From the NCBI RefSeq assembly GCF_013362815.1, contig NZ_JABFVK010000013.1, positions 587,254 through 651,253 of the forward strand: a DNA stretch of 64,000 nucleotides, given 5' to 3'. Origin of the DNA: Hamadaea sp. Its GTDB lineage: Bacteria; Actinomycetota; Actinomycetes; Mycobacteriales; Micromonosporaceae. The notes under the pieces were generated by a model. The model was not told where the DNA came from. It saw only the letters and a program-made list of their open reading frames with translations, and did no database searches. Both the position numbers and the translations under genes were made by a program. Within the stretch, counting starts at the first letter, position 1. Each line of letters opens with the position of its first letter. This document shows, in pieces, positions 34,351 through 42,612 of this stretch.

Positions 34351-35157
34351 TTAGCCCTGGAGGGGGAGCCAGGTCCCGTGCGGGGCGGTGCGGAGCAGCG
34401 ACGACAGGCCCGCGTCGTCGAATGCGCGCTCGATCTCGGCGAGACCTTGGGCGAAGTGCGTCCAGCCGTCGTAGTGCGCGGGCACCACGATGCCGGCGCC
34501 GAGCACTGCCGCGGCCGCCGCGGCCCGGTCACCGTCGAGAGTCAGCGCACGACCGTTGAATCGCGCTGGTACGCGGGCTGCCCCGACGTTGAGCACGGCG
34601 ACGTCGATCGGCGGTACGCGCCGGGCGATCTCGGCGACCGTGCGGATCGAGGCGTTGTCCCCGCTCAGGTAGACGGTCGGCAGCCCCGGTCCGGTGAGGA
34701 CGAACCCGGCGACCTCGCAGTTGACGTTGCCGTCGGCGTCGCGTTCGGCGTCCTCGGGACCATGCACGGCCGGCACGACCTGGATGGTCAGCTCACCGCC
34801 GTCCGGCCGGGCGACGACGTGGGTGTCCCAGGGGCGTACGCCGATCGCCGGCGCGCCGAGCCGCCCGGCGGTCACCGGACCCGCCACCACCAGCGGCGAC
34901 TTCAGGGCGTACGCGCGACCGCGGTCGTCGAGGTTGTCGGGGTGCAGGTCATGGCTGACGAGCACGACGTCGGCCGGGCCTACGACGTCTTCCGCCACGA
35001 CCGGACCGGCCGTCTTGGTGAGAATTCCGTGCGGTCCGGCGTCGTCGAAGGTCGGGTCGACGACGACGCGCAGGCCGCCGAGGTCGAGGACGGCGGTCGG
35101 CCCGCCGAGGACGGCGATCGCGGCGTCCTGACGAGTCAGGCTGATCTTGGCTTCCAC
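34351..35157 (-). CDS. metallo-beta-lactamase fold hydrolase (UlaG-like)
   Basis: 268 residues from GTG 35157, with TACTGT as a near -10. MBL features: LDLGGLRVVVDPTFDDAGPH, the metal motif VLVSHDLHPDNLDDRG (a variant of HxHxDH), a His in VVPAVHGPED, Asp in VYLSGDNAS and His in VVPAHYDGW. Similar to the UlaG/YtkL (DUF-like L-ascorbate 6-P lactonase) branch, so it probably hydrolyses a phosphoester or lactone. The 176-base gap to DinB contains only the stem-loop. Confidence 0.8.
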   Translation of the reverse strand: MEAKISLTRQDAAIAVLGGPTAVLDLGGLRVVVDPTFDDAGPHGILTKTAGPVVAEDVVGPADVVLVSHDLHPDNLDDRGRAYALKSPLVVAGPVTAGRLGAPAIGVRPWDTHVVARPDGGELTIQVVPAVHGPEDAERDADGNVNCEVAGFVLTGPGLPTVYLSGDNASIRTVAEIARRVPPIDVAVLNVGAARVPARFNGRALTLDGDRAAAAAAVLGAGIVVPAHYDGWTHFAQGLAEIERAFDDAGLSSLLRTAPHGTWLPLQG

Positions 35158-35274
35158 GGCCCGACAGTAACCATCACCAGCTCGGTACGCCGAGCCCACG
35201 TCAGCTTCGTCACGTCTGTTGGTGCGTACGATATGCGCTTTCGTGTATGCGCACCGTGGACTATGGTCGCGCGC

Positions 35275-35940
35275 ATGACGGGGATGGAACAAGTTCCGCG
35301 CAGCGTACGCCTCGCGGTCGCGATGATCTGGCTGTCAGCAGCGGCCGGGCTACTGCTCGTGCTGGACGGATTGCTCGAGCTTTACTGGTGGAGCACCGAC
35401 GACGCGGCGAAGCTGTCCGGTGTCTTCCGGCAGATCGCCGCCGAGTACGGATTGCAGATCCCGGCGCTCATCCGTGACCGGGGCGGCGCGGTGGAGCTGA
35501 TCGTCCTCGGACTGATCTGCCTCGCCGGAGTGGTGCTGGCGCGATCGGTACGCCGCGGCTCGGCGAGCGGCCGCACCTATGCGCTGCTGCTGGCCGGGGC
35601 GACGCTGCTCTTCGGGCTGTTCGGCATCGGATCGGACCTCAGTGTCACGCTCCGGCTCGGCGACTATCTCCATCAGATGACGACGCTGGCCTCGTCGGCC
35701 CGCATCCCGGAGATCGAGGCGCTCGTCTATCCCGCCTGGTACGCCTGGCTCGAAGACCTCGCCCAGGGGCTGCAAGTCCTGGCCGCGTTGGCGGTGCTCG
35801 TCACTCTCGCGTACGCGATGATCTGGCATCCGCAGCACTTCGTCGACCGGAGGCAGACCGCAGCCGTGCCCGGCGATGCCTGGGGTGATGCGCTTCAGCG
35901 CATCCGGAAGCAGCGCGCCGAGTCCCAAACCGACGCCTGA
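35275..35940 (+). CDS. four-helix membrane protein of unknown function
   Basis: 221 residues with four membrane helices (about 12-32, 70-90, 98-118, 158-180), a periplasmic loop between helices 1 and 2 (LYWWSTDDAAKLSGVFRQ) and a basic cytoplasmic tail (about 25 residues). ATG 35275 preferred because TATGGT lies 7 bases upstream; ATG 35263 in frame is an alternative. No family recognised. Confidence 0.65.
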   Translation: MTGMEQVPRSVRLAVAMIWLSAAAGLLLVLDGLLELYWWSTDDAAKLSGVFRQIAAEYGLQIPALIRDRGGAVELIVLGLICLAGVVLARSVRRGSASGRTYALLLAGATLLFGLFGIGSDLSVTLRLGDYLHQMTTLASSARIPEIEALVYPAWYAWLEDLAQGLQVLAALAVLVTLAYAMIWHPQHFVDRRQTAAVPGDAWGDALQRIRKQRAESQTDA

Positions 35941-35955
35941 CCGTAGGTCTGCGGG

Positions 35956-36393
35956 TCACGCGTCCGATCGACGGACCGAGTCCTTCAGGACGGCCAGGAC
36001 GTCGCCCCACATCTTCTCCGAGTGCCGGACCTCTTCCTCGCTGCCGGCGTTCGTCTGGGTGATCGTCACGGTGGTCTCGTCACCGACCGGCACCAGGTCG
36101 AACGTCACGACGTGGTAGTTGTCCGGCTCGTCGGGCAGTCCCGAGAGCGGGCTGAAATGGGTGAACCGGAGATACTGCCCGGGCTCGGCGTCGAGGATCT
36201 CGCCGTGGTCGTGGAACTCGCGGCCCTCCCAGTCACCGTCGAACCGGATCGGCGATCCGGGCTGCCAGTCCGTCGTGACGTCCGCTCCGAAGAACGCCTG
36301 GCTGACCGTCGCCGGATCGGTCAGCGCGCCCCACACCGCGGCGGGGTCGGCATCGATGGTGACGCTGGTGGTGGCGACAAGCTTGGTGGCCAT
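35956..36393 (-). CDS. SRPBCC/AHSA1-domain protein
   Basis: 145 residues: KLVATTSVTIDADPAAVWGA, FDGDWEGREFHDHGEILDAE, LRFTHFSPLSGLPDEP and a final helix around SEKMWGDVLAVLKDS. This is the activator-of-Hsp90-like branch of the START superfamily, common as single genes in actinomycetes with no assigned role. Divergent from the aconitase-family gene; the gap holds two strong palindromes. Confidence 0.82.
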   Translation of the reverse strand: MATKLVATTSVTIDADPAAVWGALTDPATVSQAFFGADVTTDWQPGSPIRFDGDWEGREFHDHGEILDAEPGQYLRFTHFSPLSGLPDEPDNYHVVTFDLVPVGDETTVTITQTNAGSEEEVRHSEKMWGDVLAVLKDSVRRSDA

Positions 36394-36447
36394 GACAGCC
36401 CCATTCCCCGCTGGCCCCGCGGCAAACACCGGGCACGTTCGGGAACA

Positions 36448-36510
36448 TGATCGTCGGGTGCCGACGATCAGTGCACGATTTGGCCCACGAATGTCGGAAG
36501 CCGACGATCA
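36448..36510. promoter_or_regulatory. paired 23-bp operators upstream of the aconitase-family gene
   Basis: Site 1 is a perfect palindrome TGATCGTCGG-gtg-CCGACGATCA (36448-36470). Site 2 (36488-36510) has the identical right arm CCGACGATCA and a left arm matching at 7 of 10 positions (CGAATGTCGG-aag). Right arms are exactly 40 bp apart, about four helical turns, and site 2 ends 40 bases before the start codon. Strong candidate for a dimer-of-dimers repressor or activator site. Confidence 0.7.
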
Positions 36511-36550
36511 TGCAGGTGCGGACCGCCAAGAAAGGAGCAGACTGGTACGC

Positions 36551-38503
36551 ATGCCGAACGTGGCGCAGAAGCTCATCGCGGCCCACCTGCTGTCCGGCGA
36601 GACCACCCCGGGCGCCGAGATCGGGCTGCGCATCGACCAGACGCTCACCCAGGACGCCACCGGCACCATGGTGATGCTGGAACTGGAGGCGCTCGGCCTC
36701 GACCGCGTACGCACCGAGGTGTCGGCGCAGTACGTCGACCACAACCTCGTGCAGGCCGACGAACTCAACATGGCCGACCATCTGTTCCTGCGTTCGGCCT
36801 GCCGCCGGTTCGGCCTCTGGTATTCCGGCCCGGGTAACGGCGTCTCCCATCCGACGCACATGCAGCGGTTCGGCGTACCAGGGAAGACTTTGATCGGGTC
36901 GGACTCGCACACGTGCGCGGCCGGATGCCTCGGCATGCTCGCGATCGGGGTCGGCGGCCTGGAGGTGGCGATGGCCATGGCCGGGCAGCCGCTGTTCGTG
37001 CGGATGCCGCAGATCTGGGGCGTACGCCTCACCGGTGAGCTGAAGCCGTGGGTGAGCGCCAAGGACGTGATCCTGGAGATGCTGCGCCGGCACGGTGTCG
37101 GCGGCGGCGTCAACAAGATCATCGAGTATCACGGGCCGGGGCTGGCCCGGTTGACCGCGATGGATCGGCACGTGATCGCCAACATGGGCGCGGAATTGGG
37201 CGCGACCGCGACGGTGTTCCCGGCCGACGAGCAGGTGGCGGCGTTCCTGCGCGGGCAGGGGAGGGAGCAGGATTTCGTAGAGCTGCTCGCCGACCCCGAC
37301 GCAGAGTACGACCTGACGGACGAGATCGATCTGTCGACTGTGGAGCCGTTGATCGCCGCCCCGCAGTCGCCCGGCAACGTGACTCCGGTACGCGAGGTCG
37401 CCGGGCAGCCGGTGCATCAGGTCGTCGTCGGTTCCTCGGCCAACCCCGGTCTGCGGGACGCGGCGATCGTCGCCGCCATCGTGGCCGGGCGGCGTACGCA
37501 CCCGCAGGTGTCGCTGGACGTCAACCCCGCGTCCCGGCAGACCCTCGCCGAACTCACCGCCATGGGTGCGACACTCGAGCTGATCCGGGCCGGGGCCCGG
37601 CTGCATCAGACCGGCTGCCTCGGCTGCATCGGCATGGGTCAGGCTCCCGCGCTCGGGCGCAACAGCCTGCGTACGTTCCCGCGCAATTTCCCCGGCCGCT
37701 CGGGAACGCACGACGATCAGGTGTGGCTCTGCTCCCCGGAAACGGCGGCCGCTGCCGCGCTCACCGGCGAGATCACCGACCCTCGGGACCTGCCGTCGCT
37801 GCTCGGCATCGACTTCCCGAAGCTGCGCCTGCCCGAGCCGATGCCGGGGATCGCGGCCATCGAAACGCCGCTGCCGCCGGATGAGGCCGCCGAGGTCCCG
37901 CTCGACAAGGCCCCGAGCATCGGCCGCCTGCCCGATCTCGACCCCCTGCCCGACCGCCTCGACCTGCCCGTCTCGCTCAAGCTCGGCGACGACGTCTCGA
38001 CCGACGAGATCATGCCGGCCGGCGCGCGAGCATTGCCGCACCGCAGCGACATCACGCGACTCGCGGATTTCGTCTTCGAACAGATCGAGCACGGGTACGC
38101 CGGACGGGTGCGGTCTTTGGGCCCGCATGCCATCGTCGCCGGGAACAACTACGGGCAAGGCTCCTCGCGAGAGCATGCGGCGCTGGCGCCGCGCCATCTG
38201 GGACTGCGCCTCGTCGTCGCCCGTTCTTACGCCCGCATCCATTGGCAGAACCTCGCCAATTTCGGGGTGCTTGCCCTGGAGTTCGCCGACCCGAGTGACT
38301 ACGACCGCCTGAACGCCGGAGACGTGCTCGTGCTGGACGGCGTACGCGAGGCGCTCGCCGCCGGGCCGGAGCTGGAGGCGTCCACAAGCGACGGTCAGCC
38401 CCTGCGGCTGCGGCACCGGCTGTCGGAGCGTCAAGTCGCCATGGTGCTCGCCGGTGGACAGATCCCGCTGCTCCGGCAGCAGGAGCAGGCCGGTCCTCAG
38501 TAG
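36551..38503 (+). CDS. aconitase-family hydratase, single-chain Aquifex type
   Basis: 650 residues, start ATG 36551 with AAGGAG 13 bases upstream. Large domain with iron-sulfur ligands Cys122 (SDSHTCAAG), Cys356 and Cys359 (GCLGCIGMG), followed by the swivel domain LKLGDDVSTDEIMPAG and NNYGQGSSREHAAL. At 650 residues it is shorter than AcnA or AcnB (about 890) and equals a LeuC plus LeuD fusion, the type annotated PRK07229/TIGR01342 as aconitate hydratase. Aconitase, homoaconitase or isopropylmalate isomerase activity is possible; the first is the usual annotation. Two operator-like palindromes precede it. Confidence 0.85.
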   Translation: MPNVAQKLIAAHLLSGETTPGAEIGLRIDQTLTQDATGTMVMLELEALGLDRVRTEVSAQYVDHNLVQADELNMADHLFLRSACRRFGLWYSGPGNGVSHPTHMQRFGVPGKTLIGSDSHTCAAGCLGMLAIGVGGLEVAMAMAGQPLFVRMPQIWGVRLTGELKPWVSAKDVILEMLRRHGVGGGVNKIIEYHGPGLARLTAMDRHVIANMGAELGATATVFPADEQVAAFLRGQGREQDFVELLADPDAEYDLTDEIDLSTVEPLIAAPQSPGNVTPVREVAGQPVHQVVVGSSANPGLRDAAIVAAIVAGRRTHPQVSLDVNPASRQTLAELTAMGATLELIRAGARLHQTGCLGCIGMGQAPALGRNSLRTFPRNFPGRSGTHDDQVWLCSPETAAAAALTGEITDPRDLPSLLGIDFPKLRLPEPMPGIAAIETPLPPDEAAEVPLDKAPSIGRLPDLDPLPDRLDLPVSLKLGDDVSTDEIMPAGARALPHRSDITRLADFVFEQIEHGYAGRVRSLGPHAIVAGNNYGQGSSREHAALAPRHLGLRLVVARSYARIHWQNLANFGVLALEFADPSDYDRLNAGDVLVLDGVREALAAGPELEASTSDGQPLRLRHRLSERQVAMVLAGGQIPLLRQQEQAGPQ

Positions 38504-38511
38504 CCGGCGGA

Positions 38512-39378
38512 TCAAGCGTTGCGGTGGACCACCGCGACCGGACCGGCGGCGTGGTGGGTCAGCGCCCGGGAAGTCGAACCGAGCAGCAGGCTGCGGAGCC
38601 CGCCCAGTCCCCGGCAGCCGACCACGGTGAGGACGGCTCCGGCGGACGCCTCGATCATCGCCTGATCCGTGCGCCCGGTGTAAACGGGCCGCAGCTCGAT
38701 GTGCAGGCGCGGATGCAGTCCGGGCAGGTCGGCAGTCACGTCGGCGAGCAGGCGCTCGGCTTCGGCCTTGCCCTCGGCCGCCGCGTCCGCCGTTCGCGGA
38801 TGCAACGTTTCGGTGTACGCGTTCAGCACGACCAGGTCGGTGTTGCGCAAGGCGGCTTCGGCGGCGGCGTACCGGAGGGCGCGGGCGGCATGGTCGGACG
38901 CGTCGACGCCGACGAGGACCGGGCCCCGGTCGGGCGCCGGCCCGCGTACCACGATGATCGGGCCGAGCCCGTGCACGGTCACCTGGTCGGCGACCGAACC
39001 GAGCAGCAGATGGGTGAACCCGCCGTCGCCCCGGGCGCCGACGACGGTGGCGATCGCCTCGCGGGAGGCCTCGACGAGGACTGCCGTCCCGCCGCCGATC
39101 TCCAACTGGGTGTCGATCTCCAGCCCGGCGTACGCCGCCCGCAGCCGATCGGCCGTGGTGGCCAGCATGTCCTCGGCGTTCCGGCGGGCCCGGGCGTCGA
39201 AGTTCTCCATCTCCCCGAGCGAACCGATCGGGGAGTATCCGTATAGCGGCAAGTGATAGCCGTAGACGCAGCGCAGCGACGCACCGTGGCGGACAGCGTA
39301 CGCGGCCGCCCAGCGGGCAGCCTCCATCGCCGCGGGTGACCCGTCCACGCCGACCACCACCGGGGGTTTGGCATCCAC
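38512..39378 (-). CDS. tandem-domain universal stress protein
   Basis: 288 residues from GTG 39378, with AGAAGG 7 bases upstream. Two UspA domains (about 5-145 and 150-288); both keep the ATP-binding G-2x-G-9x-G-S pattern, GARGDGGFTHLLLGSV and GCRGLGGLRSLLLGST. Actinomycete two-domain Usp proteins are often induced by hypoxia or stationary phase. Converges on the aconitase-family gene (8-base gap). Confidence 0.9.
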   Translation of the reverse strand: MDAKPPVVVGVDGSPAAMEAARWAAAYAVRHGASLRCVYGYHLPLYGYSPIGSLGEMENFDARARRNAEDMLATTADRLRAAYAGLEIDTQLEIGGGTAVLVEASREAIATVVGARGDGGFTHLLLGSVADQVTVHGLGPIIVVRGPAPDRGPVLVGVDASDHAARALRYAAAEAALRNTDLVVLNAYTETLHPRTADAAAEGKAEAERLLADVTADLPGLHPRLHIELRPVYTGRTDQAMIEASAGAVLTVVGCRGLGGLRSLLLGSTSRALTHHAAGPVAVVHRNA

Positions 39379-39602
39379 GTGATCACCTTCTCTGGTAGTC
39401 GCGTACCCGGGCGTGTACGCCCACAAACCTAGGCTCGCCGAGCGCAGGGCTGACACCGATGCCGGGATCGTGACGTGATGATGGTGATCATGGTGGCCGT
39501 CCGGCCGAGTCTCGCGGCGCGGGCGGCGCTCTAAGGTCCAAGATCGAGCGGGCGTTCACCCCCCTGGCGCGCCCGGCTCGTTGCGGGTCATGGTTCTCCC
39601 GC

Positions 39603-39659
39603 CGTCTGGGCGGCTGCTTCGCCAACCCCCACCCCCCAGGTGGAGCGGCCGCCCAGACG
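39603..39659. repeat. 12-bp perfect inverted repeat
   Basis: CGTCTGGGCGGC (39603-39614) and GCCGCCCAGACG (39648-39659), separated by 33 bases that include a C-rich run. Located about 95 bases upstream of the PQQ-like gene, so a leader hairpin or binding site for a looping regulator. Confidence 0.55.
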
Positions 39660-39699
39660 CACTACGGTCACCTTCTTGCCGACTTGTCCCGCCCTCAGG

Positions 39700-39743
39700 A
39701 ACGGACTGGGCGAGCCCGGGCAACGGACTCGGCGAGCCCGGGC
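39700..39743. repeat. two 22-bp tandem repeats
   Basis: AACGGACTGGGCGAGCCCGG plus GC at 39700-39721, and the same with one change (ACTCGG for ACTGGG) at 39722-39743; the unit itself contains the palindrome GAGCCCGGGC-like core. Ends 11 bases before the start codon of the next gene. Confidence 0.6.
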
Positions 39744-39754
39744 GTCGTATCGGC

Positions 39755-41098
39755 ATGACCCTGATCGACTTGGACGTCGCGCCGCCGCCGGCCGACGACG
39801 ACCGGCCCTCCCGGCTGCACGGCGTACGCGCTGCGCTGCGGCGGCAACGGTTGGCTGTCGGCGGTGGACTGCTCCTCGCCATCGTGCTGGCGACCCAAGC
39901 GGGCGCGGCGCCCGGCGTACCGGCGATCGCACCGGTGCGTCTTCCGGCCGTCTCGGCGGACGGGCCGGTCCTCGTCTCCGGCGATCGGGCGTACGTGGTG
40001 ACCCAGAAGGACTTCGAACTGCGGGCGTACTCCCTGATCACCGGTACGCAGCTGTGGGCGTACCAGTCGGGCCGGCCGATCGAAGACCTGCGCGCCGTCG
40101 GTGACCTGGTGCTCGTGGTGAGCCGGCAGGCCACCCGGGTGGTCACCGACGACGGGTCGGTGATGCGGATGGAGGTGACTCCGGGCCTGACCGTCGCCCT
40201 CGACGGCCGCCGGGGAACGGCGCGCTGGCAGCGCTCGGGCGCGCTGGCATCGAATGCGCCGTCGGCCGGAGTCGTCGTGATGCAAGACGAGACGGGGCTG
40301 GTCGGCGTCCGCGCGGATGACGGAAGCGAGGTGTGGCATGACGACAGCGCCCACGTCTATCCGGCGTACGCCGAGTCGCCGGCGGTTCTCGCGGGAACCT
40401 ATCTGCCCATGGAGGACAGTTCGTTAGGTGGCCGGATCCAGTTGAGCCTGCTGGACGTGGCGACCGGGCGGAGCCGCCTGCTCGGTTCGGTGCGGGAGGC
40501 CGTCGTGCCGATCCTCGCGGTCGGGTCGTCGGCCGTGCTGGTCTATTTCGGAGACAAAGGCGTGCTCACGTACGGACTGGCCGCCGTCGGATCGGACCCG
40601 GTCGCGATCATGCCGATCACGGTCGTCGCGCCGAACGCCGTCCCGAACGCGACCCCCGACGTCATCGGCGATCCCCGGTGCGGCCCGCTGATGTGCCTGA
40701 CCATCGATTCGGACCTCGTCGCCGTCGATCCGGAGACCCGGATCGCGCAGTGGCGGCGGACGACGTCGTGGTCGCACACCCAGATCGAGCTGGGCGGACG
40801 GGTCTTGCTGCCGGTCTTCCAGACGACGACCGCCGCTCTCGTGGACGCGGCGACCGGGCACGTCGACGTCGAACTGGGCGTCTGGCGGGTCGGCGGCGTG
40901 CTCGGCGATCGGCTCTACACCCTCTACGAGCCGCGCCGTGGCGGCCATGCCTGGCTGGGCGTGGTCGACGGAAGCCGAGTCCGGGCCGTGGCCGACCTCG
41001 GCGACGCGCGCGAGTGCCAGGTGGCCTCGGGCTGGCTGTTCTGCGCCGGCGACGGCAAGTCCGCCGCCAAGGCCTGGCGAGTGGCGGGGGTGCGTTGA
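39755..41098 (+). CDS. membrane-anchored PQQ-type beta-propeller protein
   Basis: 447 residues. One membrane helix at about 33-52 after a basic stretch, then an extracytoplasmic repeat domain: LVSGDRAYVVTQKDFELRAY, TGTQLWAYQSG, VALDGRRGTARWQ, GVRADDGSEVWHD and similar blades of the PQQ_2 pattern (A/V-L-D-x-x-T-G-x-x-W). Resembles BamB-like and related actinomycete surface proteins, acting as an interaction scaffold rather than an alcohol dehydrogenase, as it lacks quinone ligands visible to me. Four Cys near the C-terminus may form disulfides. Confidence 0.75.
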   Translation: MTLIDLDVAPPPADDDRPSRLHGVRAALRRQRLAVGGGLLLAIVLATQAGAAPGVPAIAPVRLPAVSADGPVLVSGDRAYVVTQKDFELRAYSLITGTQLWAYQSGRPIEDLRAVGDLVLVVSRQATRVVTDDGSVMRMEVTPGLTVALDGRRGTARWQRSGALASNAPSAGVVVMQDETGLVGVRADDGSEVWHDDSAHVYPAYAESPAVLAGTYLPMEDSSLGGRIQLSLLDVATGRSRLLGSVREAVVPILAVGSSAVLVYFGDKGVLTYGLAAVGSDPVAIMPITVVAPNAVPNATPDVIGDPRCGPLMCLTIDSDLVAVDPETRIAQWRRTTSWSHTQIELGGRVLLPVFQTTTAALVDAATGHVDVELGVWRVGGVLGDRLYTLYEPRRGGHAWLGVVDGSRVRAVADLGDARECQVASGWLFCAGDGKSAAKAWRVAGVR

Positions 41099-41126
41099 CA
41101 CGGGAAATACTAAGCGCGCATACTAG
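41095..41126 (+). promoter_or_regulatory. promoter of the SRPBCC-EVE-MarR operon
   Basis: TTGACA (41095-41100) overlaps the stop codon of the PQQ-like gene; a -10 of CATACT (41119-41124, spacer 18) would start transcription at or next to the GTG 41132. The repeat ATACTA occurs twice here (41108-41113 and 41120-41125), a candidate half-site for the MarR protein encoded at the operon end. Confidence 0.55.
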
Positions 41127-41131
41127 TTATC

Positions 41132-41569
41132 GTGAAGACGATCGCTACCGCTCGAATCACGTCCGCCGCACCGGCCGCCGCGTTCTTCGCCCGCTGGGCC
41201 GACATGGCCACCTGGCCGGAGTGGAACACCGACACCGCTTGGGTCCGTCTCGACGGGCCGTTCCGCACCGGAGTCACCGGTGTGCTCAAACCCAAGGGCG
41301 GGCCGGAGGTGAAGTTCGTCGTGGCCGTGCTGGAGCCCGGGCGCGAGTTCACCGATGTCTCGCTGCTCGCCGGAGCCAAGCTGACCTTCCGTCACCTGGT
41401 CGGCCACGACGCCGACGGGCGTACGACGGTCGACGTCGACGTGACCCTCGGCGGACCGCTGGCTTTCATGTGGTCCGTGATCCTCGCCAAGGGCATCCGC
41501 GAGAGCCTCCAGGCCGACCTCGACCGGCTGAATGCCGTGTGCTCGGCGGAGTCCGCGGCGGTGGCGTGA
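41132..41569 (+). CDS. SRPBCC-family protein
   Basis: 145 residues from GTG. START-like: TARITSAAPAAAFFARWADM, TWPEWNTDTAWVRLDGPF, then strands to a C-terminal helix SLQADLDRLNAVCS. Ligand unknown. First gene of an operon with an EVE-domain protein and a MarR regulator, each overlapping the next, preceded by a consensus-like promoter. Confidence 0.78.
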   Translation: MKTIATARITSAAPAAAFFARWADMATWPEWNTDTAWVRLDGPFRTGVTGVLKPKGGPEVKFVVAVLEPGREFTDVSLLAGAKLTFRHLVGHDADGRTTVDVDVTLGGPLAFMWSVILAKGIRESLQADLDRLNAVCSAESAAVA

Positions 41570-41982
41570 TGACGACTCACTGGCTGGGTGTCGTGTGCCG
41601 CGACCACGTACGCCGCGGGACCGGGCTGGGCATCGCGCAGCTCGGGCACGGCAAACGCGACGGGCTGGCCCGGCTCGCGCCGGGGGACTGGCTCGTCTAC
41701 TACTCGCCCCGGACGAGTCTGCGCGGCGGTACGCCGTTGCAGGCGTTCACCGCTCTCGGCGAGGTCGCCGACGACGTGATCTGGCAGGCCGACGAGGGTG
41801 ACTTCCATCCCTGGCGTCGTAAAGTGTCCTACGTGGAGGATGCTCGGGAGATCCGGATCATGGACGTCGACCTGGACCTGACCCGGGCACGGAACTGGGG
41901 CTACCAGTTGCGCCGCGGTCTGATCGAGCTGACCGAGGCCGACTTCGAGCAGATCCGGGCGGCGATGGCGGGCCCGGCGTGA
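41569..41982 (+). CDS. EVE-domain protein
   Basis: 137 residues of the PUA-like EVE fold: HWLGVVCRDHVRRGTGLGIA, GDWLVYYSPRT, and the late WRRKVSYVEDAREI with RNWGYQLRRGLIELT. EVE domains bind modified bases such as 5-methylcytosine derivatives in DNA or RNA (family knowledge). Start shares one base with the previous stop (TGATG), and its own stop overlaps the MarR start (GTGA). Confidence 0.82.
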   Translation: MTTHWLGVVCRDHVRRGTGLGIAQLGHGKRDGLARLAPGDWLVYYSPRTSLRGGTPLQAFTALGEVADDVIWQADEGDFHPWRRKVSYVEDAREIRIMDVDLDLTRARNWGYQLRRGLIELTEADFEQIRAAMAGPA

Positions 41983-42422
41983 GCGGACTGGCCACGGAGT
42001 TCGGCAGCGCCGAGGAGAGCCCCGGCCTGCTGCTGTGGCAGGTGACCAACCGATGGCAGGCCGCCATCCGGGCCGCCCTGAAGCCCTACGGCCTGACGCA
42101 TGTGCAGTTCGTCCTGCTCGCGGCGTTGACCTGGCTGCAGGACTCGGGACCGGTGACGCAGAAGGCGCTGGCCGACCTGGCGGCCACCGACCCGATGATG
42201 ACCTCCCAAGTTCTGCGGGCGTTGGAGTCCCGCGGCCTGGTGCACCGGCCGCCGCATCCGCAGGATCGCCGGGCGCGCGCGATCGCCGCGACCGACGAGG
42301 GCCGGGCGCTGGTCAACCAGGCGATCGTCGCGGTCGAGGCGTGCGACCGGGCGTTCTTCGGGGTGCTAGGCGACGCCGTGGGCGGTTTCGCCGGTGCGCT
42401 CCGGGCGCTACGCCGCACCTGA
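41979..42422 (+). CDS. MarR-family regulator
   Basis: 147 residues from GTG. Winged helix MarR fold: GLTHVQFVLLAALTWLQDSG, VTQKALADLAATDPMMTSQV, and the wing RPPHPQDRRARAIAATDEG. Last gene of the SRPBCC-EVE-MarR operon and probably autoregulatory through the ATACTA repeats at the promoter. Confidence 0.85.
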   Translation: MSGLATEFGSAEESPGLLLWQVTNRWQAAIRAALKPYGLTHVQFVLLAALTWLQDSGPVTQKALADLAATDPMMTSQVLRALESRGLVHRPPHPQDRRARAIAATDEGRALVNQAIVAVEACDRAFFGVLGDAVGGFAGALRALRRT

Positions 42423-42468
42423 CGAGCGCCGAAGTTTACGGCTGGTGGCCGGGGGTACGCCGGGTTTC

Positions 42469-42612
42469 GTGGATTTCTTACTTTGGATCATCGCGGTAGT
42501 TCTCGTGATCGCCGGGATTCTCGCCATCGTCCGGCGGCAGATCATCTGGGGCATCGTGCTCATCGTGCTCGGCCTGCTCGTCGGGCCGGGCGGGGTCAGC
42601 CTGTTCAGTTGA
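42469..42612 (+). CDS. GPGG-motif small membrane protein
   Basis: 47 residues from GTG 42469: a helix of about 17 residues, a short RRQ turn, a second helix and the closing GLLVGPGGVSLFS. This matches the two-helix small membrane proteins named after their GPGG motif in actinomycetes; role unknown. Codon 4 is TTA, a rare codon here. Overlaps by 8 bases the end of the convergent gene. Confidence 0.7.
   Translation: MDFLLWIIAVVLVIAGILAIVRRQIIWGIVLIVLGLLVGPGGVSLFS

Larger units (their letters stand above)
39379..39754. other. 376-base non-coding region with inverted and tandem repeats
   Basis: Lies between the divergent Usp gene and the PQQ-like gene. It contains a 12-bp perfect inverted repeat with a 33-base loop (39603-39659) and two 22-bp tandem repeats (39700-39743). 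I see no convincing reading frame in either strand. Likely carries both promoters and a structured leader. Confidence 0.6.

Noticed and set aside
36233..38515. Long minus-strand open frame opposite the aconitase-family gene
   Set aside because: Composition of a shadow frame, while the plus strand encodes iron-sulfur and swivel motifs.
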